DNA from: Acinetobacter sp. WC-141
GTDB taxonomy: Bacteria; Pseudomonadota; Gammaproteobacteria; Pseudomonadales; Moraxellaceae
NCBI RefSeq assembly: GCF_000313935.1
Contig: NZ_AMSS01000089.1
Coordinates: forward strand, 62,001 to 126,000
Direction: 5' to 3'
Length of the DNA: 64,000 nucleotides
The stretch's first letter is position 1, and each line of letters begins with the position of its first letter. A model generated the notes under the pieces. That model ran no database searches. It was not told where the DNA came from and saw only the letters and a program-made list of their open reading frames with translations. A program made the position numbers and the translations under genes. Positions 10,096-19,136 of the stretch are shown one piece after another.

Positions 10096-10135
10096 ACAGC
10101 GTTATACATATCCCGTATAACGCTGTTTTCTTTTT
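10096..10135 (+). terminator. Strong rho-independent terminator or attenuator before dusC
   Basis: A perfect 12-bp stem (ACAGCGTTATAC, 10096-10107, and its complement, 10115-10126) is followed by TTTCTTTTT. It should end transcripts from the CcsA-like gene. The U-tract finishes only about 20 bp before the dusC start, which leaves no room for a promoter between them. Confidence 0.9.
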
Positions 10136-10153
10136 ACTCAGGTGACACAGACT

Positions 10154-11098
10154 GTGAAACTCATACTCGCTCCAATGGAAGGTTTAACTGACCCGATCAT
10201 GCGGGATACACTCACATCTGTTGGTCATTTCGACTGGTGTGTGACCGAGTTTATTCGCGTTACAGACAGCATTTTGCCAGACCATATTTACTATAGTTTC
10301 TGTCCAGAATTAAAAAATGACGGCAAAACAGCAGCTGGTACACCTGTTCATGTCCAGTTCTTAGGTAACAACCCAGATATGCTGGCAGCAAATGCTGCAA
10401 AAGTGGTTGAACTAGGCGCTCCTGCAATCGACCTTAATTTTGGTTGTCCTGCAAAAACTGTAAACCGACACAGAGGCGGCTCTGTTCTTCTTGATGAACC
10501 CGATGTTGTACATATGCTGATTAAATCAGTCAGAGATGCAGTACCTCCGCATATTCCTGTTTCAGCAAAAATGCGTTTAGGTTATCTAGATGAAAATCAC
10601 ACCATGGAAAATGCCCATGCTGTTGAAGACGCTGGAGCAAGTTGGTTAACGGTTCATGCACGCACTAAAGCAGATGGTTACACTCCCCCTGCCTATTGGG
10701 AAAAAATTCTGCCCATTAAAGAAGCTTTAAAAATTAATGTAATTGCCAACGGTGAAATCTGGAGCAATGCAGATGCTAGAGCTTGTCAGCAACAATCTGG
10801 CTGTGAAGACTTAATGATTGGCCGTGGTGCGGTAACGACTCCAGATTTAACCCAATGTATTCGTGAAAATATGAATGAGGCATTATTCAGTTGGGAACAA
10901 CTGGTTGACTTACAAATTCGCTTTTTAAACGGTCAAGCAAAAACAGAAATTGGGATGGTTGGTCGTTATAAGCAATGGTTAGGGATGATGACGAAAGCCT
11001 ATCCACAAGCTAAAAACTTATGGGACCAAGTTAAACGTATTAAAGCTTTAGATGAAATTGTTCAACAATTAGAACACACCAGATCAGATGTTATTTAA
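10154..11098 (+). CDS. dusC: tRNA-dihydrouridine synthase, DusC type
   Basis: Flavoenzyme that reduces uridine to dihydrouridine in tRNA (position 16 for DusC). The FMN barrel opens with LILAPMEGLTDPIMR. The catalytic cysteine is in NFGCPAKTVNRHRGG, followed by KMRLGY and HART. The sequence fits the DusC branch better than DusA or DusB. I place the start at GTG 10154 because AGGTGA lies 8 nt upstream. The in-frame GTG at 10142 would add four residues and has no visible ribosome binding site. A strong terminator-like hairpin lies directly upstream. Confidence 0.9.
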   Translation: MKLILAPMEGLTDPIMRDTLTSVGHFDWCVTEFIRVTDSILPDHIYYSFCPELKNDGKTAAGTPVHVQFLGNNPDMLAANAAKVVELGAPAIDLNFGCPAKTVNRHRGGSVLLDEPDVVHMLIKSVRDAVPPHIPVSAKMRLGYLDENHTMENAHAVEDAGASWLTVHARTKADGYTPPAYWEKILPIKEALKINVIANGEIWSNADARACQQQSGCEDLMIGRGAVTTPDLTQCIRENMNEALFSWEQLVDLQIRFLNGQAKTEIGMVGRYKQWLGMMTKAYPQAKNLWDQVKRIKALDEIVQQLEHTRSDVI

Positions 11099-11114
11099 TT
11101 CAGTATAACTATAA

Positions 11115-11150
11115 AAAGAGGGCGATTGTTTTTACAACCGCCCTCTTTCG
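11115..11150 (-). terminator. Terminator between dusC and the secreted-protein cluster
   Basis: Arms AAAGAGGGCG (11115-11124) and CGCCCTCTTT (11139-11148), extended by TTGT/ACAA inside. An A-C mismatch on the plus strand becomes a G-U pair in minus-strand RNA, where five U follow. It therefore chiefly serves the minus-strand 317-aa gene, but it may also stop dusC transcripts. Confidence 0.85.
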
Positions 11151-11177
11151 TATTTCAGGTTAAGTTATTATTTTTTT

Positions 11178-12131
11178 CTAAAAGCCACTTACTTTCATTT
11201 TTAAGTCAGTCACTGACGCCCCAGTAATACCAAAACTCCCCATAGAACCGTTAGGCAAGTTATTAAATGTCGTTGTACTTTGGGTTCCCATATTTCCTAA
11301 AGTGACATTGTTAAGTGAAGCATCGAACTTACTCGATACGCCTGTATTTCCAAAGGTTAATCCAGTTGGATCAACCCCTGCATAAAAACCATCAAGCACA
11401 AAACCTGTTGCGGTATTTGTGCCCGCAAATTTAAATCCAAATGTAGCACCCGTATTATCAGACACTAAAGTAATTGGACAACCTGCAGCAGCAGAACAAA
11501 TGGATTGAATTGCACCACCAAATTTAACCATCACTGATTGAGCAGCATGGCCAAGCTGAATATTTAAACGAGGTTTATTGGTTTGTACAAAGTTAATATC
11601 TAGATTGCCAGTAGAACGGATCAGTTCTTTTACCCCCGTATTTACTGTCGTTCCTGAACTAAAAATTGATTTTGGTGCATAACTTGTTAATGCATAATCG
11701 GATGGACTAGATAAAGATGCACTAGGCGCCATATAGACTGAAAATGGTAAAAGTCGAATACCGTTTACATCACTCCCCATAGATACAGCTAAATTTAAAA
11801 AAGGATTTCCGCCACCAGCATCGACATCCATTGCAATATTAAAAGAAGGATTACTCGATACAGCAGCTTTAATAAACTCTATGCCAGGAACCGGATTCGT
11901 AGAATTCCCTGCAATGACAAAGCCAGCCTTACTATTATACGAAGTTGAGGCAATACCGTTTGTATCAATCAGAGCGACTTGATTAAACTTAACTTTATCA
12001 GCCTGAATACCTAAAGTTAAACCATTTTGGCCCGTTGCTGCCGCAAGACTTTGATCATCTAAAGGCTGCATTGCAAAAACACTTGAACTACTGGCAAGTA
12101 GCAACCAGCACCCTATATTTTTATTCTTCAT
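11178..12131 (-). CDS. Exported beta-rich protein of unknown function (cluster gene 5)
   Basis: 317 aa. A signal peptide ends at about SVFA-M (residues 1-20). Directly after it comes MQPLDDQSLAAATGQNGL, the shared post-signal motif of this cluster. The remainder is rich in Gly, Asn, Ser and Thr with alternating hydrophobic residues, suggesting a beta fold. One close cysteine pair is present (CSAAAGC). The C-terminus (GITGASVTDLKMKVSGF) ends in Phe and resembles the ends of the 803- and 710-aa neighbours. The gene sits 160 bp downstream of the 803-aa gene, behind that gene's terminator, so it probably has its own promoter. No function is known to me; the likely place is periplasm or outer surface. 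Confidence 0.75.
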   Translation of the reverse strand: MKNKNIGCWLLLASSSSVFAMQPLDDQSLAAATGQNGLTLGIQADKVKFNQVALIDTNGIASTSYNSKAGFVIAGNSTNPVPGIEFIKAAVSSNPSFNIAMDVDAGGGNPFLNLAVSMGSDVNGIRLLPFSVYMAPSASLSSPSDYALTSYAPKSIFSSGTTVNTGVKELIRSTGNLDINFVQTNKPRLNIQLGHAAQSVMVKFGGAIQSICSAAAGCPITLVSDNTGATFGFKFAGTNTATGFVLDGFYAGVDPTGLTFGNTGVSSKFDASLNNVTLGNMGTQSTTTFNNLPNGSMGSFGITGASVTDLKMKVSGF

Positions 12132-12262
12132 GTCGCTCTAATCCTTAAGAGACAAACGCTTATTATTTGTTCAGACTATCAGAATAATATTCAAGTACAA
12201 AGCAATTATCCCTATAACCCGACGAATGCAAATCCAATCACATTCAAAATAAATTTTTTATA

Positions 12263-12286
12263 AAAAGTGGCGATATCGCCACTTTT
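12263..12286 (-). terminator. Terminator of the three-gene secreted-protein operon
   Basis: Perfect 24-base palindrome with arms AAAAGTGGCGAT and ATCGCCACTTTT, 5 bp after the stop of the 803-aa gene on the minus strand. It separates that operon from the 317-aa gene. Confidence 0.88.
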
Positions 12287-12291
12287 CTTTA

Positions 12292-14703
12292 TTAGTTAAA
12301 AGCACCATTTCTAGGAACAATACTAAAGCTACTATTTAAACGTCCACCAGTAATTGCAAGCTCACCTAAACGTGCACCTGCACCAGTTGATGGCGGATAG
12401 AAGTTAATATCTTTAACACGTAATGCGCCGTCAATACTCTTATCTGGATTAAAATAAACCGCCGTATTTACGCCAACTTTACCTAAACCACTTGCACTAT
12501 CTTTACCAACAACTAAAGCAGTATTAAACGCAAGCTTTCCAGTAATATTATCAAAGCCAATTGCAGAACCATCGATCGGATCACTAATTTGAACTGTATT
12601 TCCAGTTGCTGTGGCAGGCATCGTGAAATCGCCCAGTACAGTTAGAGCACTACCATCTGCAATTGAACTGTTTGGTACGATCGATAAGTTAAGATCTCCG
12701 CCTAAACGCAGTTTTAGACCAAATAAGACATCATTATTTCTGGCAAAGTTATCAATTGGTGAGGTACATGAACCGGTAGCTGGACAAGTTTTATATTTTG
12801 CCCCAGGTAAATACCCTGCTGCGATCTCAGTTGATAAAGCAAGTAGCATCTCTTTTAAACTAATATTAAGACTGCCATTTTCTAAGCCAATGCTTCCATT
12901 GCCTTTGACGAACATATCAATGTTACGTAAACCCATATAATAATCAGTAGGGTTACCCGCATTATTGGCATTTGGAGAACCATCGATTAATAATACAGAG
13001 GTTGTTTTGGTTCCAGTCGCATCACGTCCAGTAGTTCCAGCTGCAATACCAAAACCCAAACGTGAAGTCGTTCCAGATGCCGCAACAACATTCTGGACAG
13101 GTTTACCATTGGCATCTTTTGTATAGTAATAAGCGCTATTTGCTGGCGCGTCTAAACCATATACAGCAGCATTAGCATTTAAATTATAAAAAGGCAGTGC
13201 TAAGCCCCACTGGTTGTTTGCACCATTATCTGCAAACTGATTGGCAGGAGCGACATTCGCACTTGTCGTAAAACGACCACGTCTTGAAAATGCTTGAAAA
13301 TCTGCTCCACGCATTGCAAGAATTAAACTGAATGGATTAGTAACCGTATCACGATGAATATTATGCTGATAATCAGCAGCTGTGGTTAAAGTGCCACTAC
13401 CTAAACGGATTCCGTTTAAGGTTGCGTTGTTTGGCATTAATAAGGTTTTTGTATCAGCAAGATTTAAATAAATATTTCCGCTGTCGAAATAACCACGCGT
13501 AGCTGAGTTAAGACCGGTTAAATTGCCAAACTCGAAACCATAAGCATTTAGACCTGCTCCACCAATTTCTAAAGTGGTTGCTTTACCATCTGCACCTAGC
13601 ATTGAATCATTATCTTTAGTGAATTCACCTTTCATACGAAAGGCGATGCCAGAATTACCTAAAATACTATTACTTGAACCTGTCCCCGCAGCGGTATTTG
13701 CCGTACCTAATATTGTTGAATCTGACGTACCATCTATCCCACGAAGTTGTAAATAACTGTTGACCATACGTCCGCTAGCACCTAAACGAATCAAACCTTT
13801 CGCATTTTGTGGGCTATTAGTTGCATCTAAAGCATAAGGGTTAGTTTTATCTACATTCGAGCTGAGCATTACCTCAATATTCAGGCCTGAATTGGTTACT
13901 TTGCCACTACTGTCAACATATGTACCCGCTGTTAAACCAGAAGCTGAATCTGCTACACGGTTAAAATCAACATAACCATAGGTAGTATTCGGAGTTTGCC
14001 CTACACCAGCAACATTAGTTCCAGTATTTGTCTGTAAAACTAAGCCACGAGTTGGGTCAATCAACATGGCTCCTTTACCAACAAAATTAAAGTTAAAATT
14101 TCTTAAAATTAACTGATTAAGCTGGCTGCGAGCATCTAATTGCCCTAGATAAATATTGGCATTATTAATACCAAGTGTCATGCTTGACTGGCTATTTGCA
14201 TTAAATAAGCCATCTTGAGTTGTAAGTGCCAAATTTAAAGGAGAGGTCGTTTGAATAGCCAACTGCCCTAAAGTTGGCGAGCATGTAGCAGAGCTATTAC
14301 ACACTTTAACGCTATTTACGGTAATAAGTGATGGACTACTTTGCATAGAAAAGTCGAGTCCAGTTTTACCCGTAGTCGGATTACTTCCTACATCTAAACG
14401 GTAATTAGTGCTTAAAGGTTGGCTAGATGCATTACTTTTTTGGACTTTTACACCACTTGCTTGAGCTCTTAAAACCTGATCAGCACTTATTGGTGTGCCT
14501 GCATGGTCATCCCAGTAAGCATTATCAATATTAATTTCATTAAACGTAGTTTGAATCGAGATCCCATCTTGTCCATTGACGGCACTCAAATCAGCATCTG
14601 TTAAAGCTTCTAAAGCATAAATTTGACCACTCACTAACAACATGCTGGTTGCTAATGTATTTAAAATAAACTTTGAGCTGTGATTTTCTTTATTTTTTTT
14701 CAT
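12292..14703 (-). CDS. Large exported beta-rich protein of unknown function (cluster gene 4)
   Basis: 803 aa from ATG 14703, which has AAGGAA 9-10 nt upstream and leads straight into a signal peptide (MKKNKENHSSKF, hydrophobic core, IYA). An in-frame ATG at 14742 would overlap the upstream gene by 7 nt and add 13 residues in front of the signal peptide. The mature protein begins LEALTDADLSAVNGQDGISI, the cluster motif. The rest is Gly/Asn/Thr-rich with many short beta-like repeats, including LGQLAI near residue 140 and LGELAITGGRL at the end. Two close cysteine pairs (CNSSATC, CPATGSC) could form disulfides. There is no transmembrane helix. It is third in an operon with the 710- and 241-aa genes. 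Function unknown. Confidence 0.75.
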   Translation of the reverse strand: MKKNKENHSSKFILNTLATSMLLVSGQIYALEALTDADLSAVNGQDGISIQTTFNEINIDNAYWDDHAGTPISADQVLRAQASGVKVQKSNASSQPLSTNYRLDVGSNPTTGKTGLDFSMQSSPSLITVNSVKVCNSSATCSPTLGQLAIQTTSPLNLALTTQDGLFNANSQSSMTLGINNANIYLGQLDARSQLNQLILRNFNFNFVGKGAMLIDPTRGLVLQTNTGTNVAGVGQTPNTTYGYVDFNRVADSASGLTAGTYVDSSGKVTNSGLNIEVMLSSNVDKTNPYALDATNSPQNAKGLIRLGASGRMVNSYLQLRGIDGTSDSTILGTANTAAGTGSSNSILGNSGIAFRMKGEFTKDNDSMLGADGKATTLEIGGAGLNAYGFEFGNLTGLNSATRGYFDSGNIYLNLADTKTLLMPNNATLNGIRLGSGTLTTAADYQHNIHRDTVTNPFSLILAMRGADFQAFSRRGRFTTSANVAPANQFADNGANNQWGLALPFYNLNANAAVYGLDAPANSAYYYTKDANGKPVQNVVAASGTTSRLGFGIAAGTTGRDATGTKTTSVLLIDGSPNANNAGNPTDYYMGLRNIDMFVKGNGSIGLENGSLNISLKEMLLALSTEIAAGYLPGAKYKTCPATGSCTSPIDNFARNNDVLFGLKLRLGGDLNLSIVPNSSIADGSALTVLGDFTMPATATGNTVQISDPIDGSAIGFDNITGKLAFNTALVVGKDSASGLGKVGVNTAVYFNPDKSIDGALRVKDINFYPPSTGAGARLGELAITGGRLNSSFSIVPRNGAFN

Positions 14704-14735
14704 CACTTCAGTTCCTTTGAAATCTACATTAACCC

Positions 14736-15461
14736 TTAACAACGAGGATGGCTACCATCACAGCTAAAGACCATGACTTTGCCCTGAATAGCCAAGTTTC
14801 CGTTCATCATCAAGCCCATAAAACCAGTTTCACGCCCATAGTCATACGCCGATGGAGTTGCTGTAGCAACTTGCTGGTTCCCACTATTAGCAGTCGCAGC
14901 ATATGTCGGTTTTTTGAAATATGCATAATCATACATATTTGCACTCGAGCCTTGAGCTGTTGTTGAGCTGGTAAAGTTATCTTGCTCAATTGATAAAGCA
15001 TTAAAACCAAAGTTACGAATTAAAATTGGCTGTGCTGCACTAAAACTAAGCTGAATAGCTGGCTTAATTATCTCGGTATTGTTTTTATCCAAATACTTTA
15101 AATCAGCGCCATCCAAGCCCATTTTTTGAATATTTAAAGTTCCTTGTACGCCTTTAAACACTAGCCAAAGTTTATTACCGCTATCACTATTTTCAGCCCA
15201 ACCACTTGGTTTCGTCGCGTCTGCTTGTACAAAACGTTTGTTAATCGCTAAACCTATATGACAAAACTCAACGTTCTCACACACACCACCACTACCATTA
15301 TCAAATATACCGTTACTGGTCTGGTTTAAATTAAGCATTAAAGATAAATCCGCACCAGCTTGGCCATTAATCGCCTGCAAAGCATCATTGTCTAAAGTTT
15401 GCAATTCCGCATGAGTAACCGTTGCACAAAGAGCGAGGATTAAAGTACTTATTTTTTTCAT
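14736..15461 (-). CDS. Exported FilA-like protein (DUF6160-type), cluster gene 3
   Basis: 241 aa. The signal peptide is MKKISTLILALCATVTHA. The mature N-terminus ELQTLDNDALQAINGQAGAD is the clearest copy of the cluster motif, and to my memory resembles proteins annotated in Acinetobacter as pilus assembly protein FilA. Cysteines occur in pairs (CENVEFC; CDGSHPRC at the very end). It is the smallest member of the cluster, lies 15 bp after the 710-aa gene and 32 bp before the 803-aa gene, and so is the middle of an operon. No chaperone, usher or pilin gene lies nearby, so calling it a pilus component would be a guess. Confidence 0.75.
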   Translation of the reverse strand: MKKISTLILALCATVTHAELQTLDNDALQAINGQAGADLSLMLNLNQTSNGIFDNGSGGVCENVEFCHIGLAINKRFVQADATKPSGWAENSDSGNKLWLVFKGVQGTLNIQKMGLDGADLKYLDKNNTEIIKPAIQLSFSAAQPILIRNFGFNALSIEQDNFTSSTTAQGSSANMYDYAYFKKPTYAATANSGNQQVATATPSAYDYGRETGFMGLMMNGNLAIQGKVMVFSCDGSHPRC

Positions 15462-15476
15462 ATCACTCTCCTCCTC

Positions 15477-17609
15477 TTATAGGCCTTTAGTTGTTAGTTT
15501 AAGGTGCTGGATTAAAACACCGTCAATTGAAGCTGATCCTAAGTTATTTAAAGGACTAATGTTAGACAAAGCTGGAGCTTGATTGGCAGTTGGAATCACA
15601 TAGCCAGTTGTGCCATTACTGCTACCAATTAGATCATTAACTACGGCATTTCTTGATGTTAGCCATGGAATAGCAGTATTGCTCCAATCACGATTTGAAG
15701 TTGTTCCGTACATTGGTGTTGAACCTGATGTACTTGTACATCCTAATGCACCAGAACAAGTCGCTGCATCTGCTGGTTTTGTTGTCGGATTGGTAATAAC
15801 CCATGCACCAGTCCCTTTGTTATACTCCCATTGGTATAAGTAGCCAACAGTACTATAACCACAGTTCGAATTAAACAAACCACAACTATAGGTTTGATTC
15901 CATGTTTGAGTATTCTGTTGTCTTTGTTTAAAACGTACTTCTGTCATGGTGGCAGATGTAGTACCAGACACTGAGTTGGTTAATGACACTAAACTACCAG
16001 CTGAAGTTCCAGAAACTTGTGTTCCAGTTGAAATTAAGCGTCCAAAGGAAACCCCAATAGCTCCTTCCCCCGTATTTGCTAACAAGGTTTTTCCATTATC
16101 AGGACTATAAACTGTGCCGATCGAGATACTACTGTGCGTTGGATTAATACAAGAATAAACGTTACAAGTAGATCCTTTATAAGTCGCATCTGCACCAGAA
16201 TAATCTGTATAAATCTGTTTATATATTTCTGGTTTATTCGCAATTCGCGCAATTTCAATACTAAAGTTTTTACCGTCTGAGCCTAAAACCAATGGTTGAT
16301 ATAAATTACCTAATACTAAGTTAATATTTGGATTATAAAGGTATAACCCTTCACTATCAGCAAACTTGGGTGCTACAGCACCTGTAGAGTCAAATGCTGG
16401 TGTATATAAATTATTTGAAGCATTCGGAGAATCTGAAGTTTCTCGAGTACTAAAACGTAATACCTTACTTGTATCATTAAACGCGATTCGTGTTTTATTC
16501 GATGTCTTTGTATCTGTTCGAGTTCGATTTTCTACATAGTAACGGCAGCCACGAGACGTACTGAAACTTCCCGTTCCGCTGTTACCACAATCTCCAGTAC
16601 TACTGGTGCTTAAAGTAGAATTAGCACCAGCATGTACGGTTTGCCATCCGTTATTACTACTTGAGGCATATGTCTGTGTTTGACTCGTAACATTTTCAGT
16701 GACAATACTGGTGTTTTTACTATCGCCTGTATTTAAACGAACTAAACCAGACATTCCTAAAGTATTGTTATAAAAAGGACTCATTCCACCAGCAGAAGTC
16801 GCCCCGCCTAAGGTCTGAAACAGGCTAATCTGGCTACCGTTTAGGCTGAAGCCGTTTAAAATACCTTGCAAACGTAACCGGTTAGCACGAGTTGTATCAA
16901 TACTTGTTCCAATTAATCCATTGCTATTGCCATATTGAAATTGAGCTAGAGAGCCATCCGTTGTAGCGACAACATTTGGATTGCGTACAAAGGCATCAGC
17001 CCAGAGACCCAGTTTCAAATTATATGCATCGGCTCCCTCTGCACCATCAATTGTTGGCTGATAAAGAGGAGCCTCTAAAGATAAATACGTGACTGGATAA
17101 AGAGAACTATCGGTAGTACTAAAATTAGGAACATTTGTAGCAGTTTTTACTTTGAATATCCATGGATTGGCACCTGTACCCCAACTCGAAATCGCTGCTG
17201 CGGCTGAGGTATTAGCAATACGTGAATTTGCATCACCATCCGACTTGGATAATGCTAAGCCATACAGAAAGATATCAGCTTTACCTACTGCACGATCTTC
17301 TGGTCCGACACTACCATTACCACTCGTATCAGCTGCAGCAACACTCAAAGGGCCAACAGGCACATAGTTAATGTAACCAGTATCTTTACTACGATCAGTA
17401 ATAATTTGATTTACAGATTCATTTGGGCCAGCACCACGAAACACCATAAATGTATTTTGAGGTAATATCGCAATACCCTCACCCGTAGTTTCACTTAAAC
17501 CAGCATCTGAAAGTTCTTCAAGAGCAAAGCTAGACTGACTTAAAAAAAGTCCAATTAAACTTGCTAAAACGGTTTTTTGAAAACATACCGTATAATTAAG
17601 TGTAGTCAT
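15477..17609 (-). CDS. Large exported protein of unknown function (cluster gene 2)
   Basis: 710 aa. A signal peptide covers about residues 1-29 (core VLASLIGLFLSQSSFA) and the mature protein starts LEELSDAGLSETTGEGIAIL. In this copy the motif has GEGI in place of GQxGI. The middle is Ser/Thr/Asn-rich. It contains several cysteine pairs (CGNSGTGSF with CRYY, CNVYSC, CGLFNSNC, CSGALGC) that suggest disulfide-stabilised loops. The C-terminus (SASIDGVLIQHLKLTTKGL) matches the end of the 317-aa protein. It is the first gene of an apparent three-gene operon, with AGGAAGGT before the start. There is no recognisable enzyme or adhesin domain. Confidence 0.74.
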   Translation of the reverse strand: MTTLNYTVCFQKTVLASLIGLFLSQSSFALEELSDAGLSETTGEGIAILPQNTFMVFRGAGPNESVNQIITDRSKDTGYINYVPVGPLSVAAADTSGNGSVGPEDRAVGKADIFLYGLALSKSDGDANSRIANTSAAAAISSWGTGANPWIFKVKTATNVPNFSTTDSSLYPVTYLSLEAPLYQPTIDGAEGADAYNLKLGLWADAFVRNPNVVATTDGSLAQFQYGNSNGLIGTSIDTTRANRLRLQGILNGFSLNGSQISLFQTLGGATSAGGMSPFYNNTLGMSGLVRLNTGDSKNTSIVTENVTSQTQTYASSSNNGWQTVHAGANSTLSTSSTGDCGNSGTGSFSTSRGCRYYVENRTRTDTKTSNKTRIAFNDTSKVLRFSTRETSDSPNASNNLYTPAFDSTGAVAPKFADSEGLYLYNPNINLVLGNLYQPLVLGSDGKNFSIEIARIANKPEIYKQIYTDYSGADATYKGSTCNVYSCINPTHSSISIGTVYSPDNGKTLLANTGEGAIGVSFGRLISTGTQVSGTSAGSLVSLTNSVSGTTSATMTEVRFKQRQQNTQTWNQTYSCGLFNSNCGYSTVGYLYQWEYNKGTGAWVITNPTTKPADAATCSGALGCTSTSGSTPMYGTTSNRDWSNTAIPWLTSRNAVVNDLIGSSNGTTGYVIPTANQAPALSNISPLNNLGSASIDGVLIQHLKLTTKGL

Positions 17610-17834
17610 CGTGACCTTCCTGTTTTATACGATGCTGTGCACCATATTTCTTTTTCTTTAACAGTCCTTAAAGCAAGATAGAATCATTTCCTTTTCATCT
17701 TGCAAGGTGCAACCATTTAAAATTGCCAACCTTTCCACATTTCCATTATGCTGAATATTTATTCAAATGCAAAATTAAATGAACAAAAATACATTTTTCC
17801 GATGAATGAAAAATGGTCCGAGTACTTAAATTAA
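17610..17834 (-). promoter_or_regulatory. Upstream region of the three-gene secreted operon
   Basis: This 225-bp A+T-rich gap must hold the promoter of the 710/241/803-aa operon. A 7-bp inverted repeat (GCAAGAT at 17673-17679, ATCTTGC at 17697-17703) lies 64-94 bp from the start codon with an arm-to-arm spacing fit for a dimeric regulator. I see no clear -10/-35 pair. Confidence 0.35.
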
Positions 17835-19136
17835 TCAACAGAATTTTAAAGAACCATAACAGTTAGCTGAAAAACTCTGTTTTTGTAATACAACATTGGT
17901 TAATCCCATTGAAGCTGGTGTTTTTCCTGTTAAATCAACAGTGCCAATTGGAAGATTACCTAAAAGTAAACAATTATATGCAAGTGCTCCGCATGGAACA
18001 GGATTATTATTTAGGTATGAGCTGACTTGTCCTAATGCATCATTAATAGTAGCTAAAGCAATATCAACATTCCCTGTAGGAGTAATTTGTCCAATATCAA
18101 TTGGGTTCGTAAGTTCTAACCACCATCCTGTTTGAGCAGTCGATGCCGCCTCTGGCCACAAAATATTTACACCCTGTACAGATAGGTAACCAGCAGATCC
18201 ATTTAATTGTGCAGCATGGAAATAACCCAGACTTTGTTTAATTGCTACATTTACATCTAAATTATTTACTGTTCCTGTTACATTACCAGAAATCGCAACT
18301 GGAAGACCTAGTACTGATGCAGTTGCATCTAAAGTTCCTGTAACGGAAATTCCTCCGACCCTTGCAGTTGCATTTAAATTAGCCGTATTAATACGCTTAC
18401 CCGTAATAATCTGCTGCCCCATTGATAATGTCCCTGTACCAGCACCTAAGTTTAGATTATAAGAATTCGATGTAAACGGAACTGTATATACATTACCTAG
18501 AACTTGCGCTCGCCCAGTGATTGGTGTGCCTGTCTCATCTTGGGTAATACCATAGTAAGGATTCGTAGTTACTGTCCCCCCTGTTGGTTTAGTTACCATA
18601 TATCCACTTAATGAATTAATACCAGTGGAAGCATCACCATTTTCTAAACCAAAAGTAAGTAAGCCAGAAAGTGACTTAGCACTTAATCGGAAACCTTGAA
18701 TCTCACGAGTAGAAGCTGAATCTGGATTTTTAACAGCGAACTCTAAAAATGGATTGGTAATAACAGCAGAAGACGAAGCACGTTCAGTGCTCGTACTATC
18801 TACAGTACCACCACTTAAGCTTAGATAATCGATATCAATGTCACAAGCACCTGCTCCATTTACGCCACCACAACCTAACTGTAATCTTCTAATATTGGCA
18901 TTAAGTTCTAATTGAGCATCTAGAGCGAGTCGATAAAACCCCATATTTCCATTTGAACTTGAGTTACTTGCTGAATCCGTAGGTGCAATATAAGACATAC
19001 CCATTAAGGCTTGCCCGCGAGTTGCGGATAGTTCAGCATCTGACATAGGCACTAATGTAGAAGCAGCATAAGCTGAAGAAAAGCATAAGCTTCCGAGTGT
19101 CAATAGTGCTACTCGAAGAGACGTAAACTGTCGCAT
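17835..19136 (-). CDS. Exported beta-rich protein of unknown function (cluster gene 1)
   Basis: 433 aa from ATG 19136, chosen because GGAGG lies 7 nt upstream and a signal peptide (RQFTSLRVALLTLGSLCFSSAYA) follows at once. Reading frames starting at 19163 or 19220 would bury the signal peptide. The mature N-terminus has STLVPMSDAELSATRGQALMG, a diverged cluster motif. Repetitive segments such as TLDATASVLGLPVAISGNVTGTV alternate hydrophobic and polar residues. Six or more cysteines lie in close pairs (CGGVNGAGAC, CGALAYNC, and CYGSLKFC at the end). A 225-bp gap separates it from the next gene in the cluster. Function unknown. Confidence 0.74.
   Translation of the reverse strand: MRQFTSLRVALLTLGSLCFSSAYAASTLVPMSDAELSATRGQALMGMSYIAPTDSASNSSSNGNMGFYRLALDAQLELNANIRRLQLGCGGVNGAGACDIDIDYLSLSGGTVDSTSTERASSSAVITNPFLEFAVKNPDSASTREIQGFRLSAKSLSGLLTFGLENGDASTGINSLSGYMVTKPTGGTVTTNPYYGITQDETGTPITGRAQVLGNVYTVPFTSNSYNLNLGAGTGTLSMGQQIITGKRINTANLNATARVGGISVTGTLDATASVLGLPVAISGNVTGTVNNLDVNVAIKQSLGYFHAAQLNGSAGYLSVQGVNILWPEAASTAQTGWWLELTNPIDIGQITPTGNVDIALATINDALGQVSSYLNNNPVPCGALAYNCLLLGNLPIGTVDLTGKTPASMGLTNVVLQKQSFSANCYGSLKFC

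Noticed and set aside
11178-19136. Chaperone-usher or type IV pilus operon
   Set aside because: No usher, chaperone, pilin or prepilin signal is seen; only similarity of one protein to FilA-type annotations.
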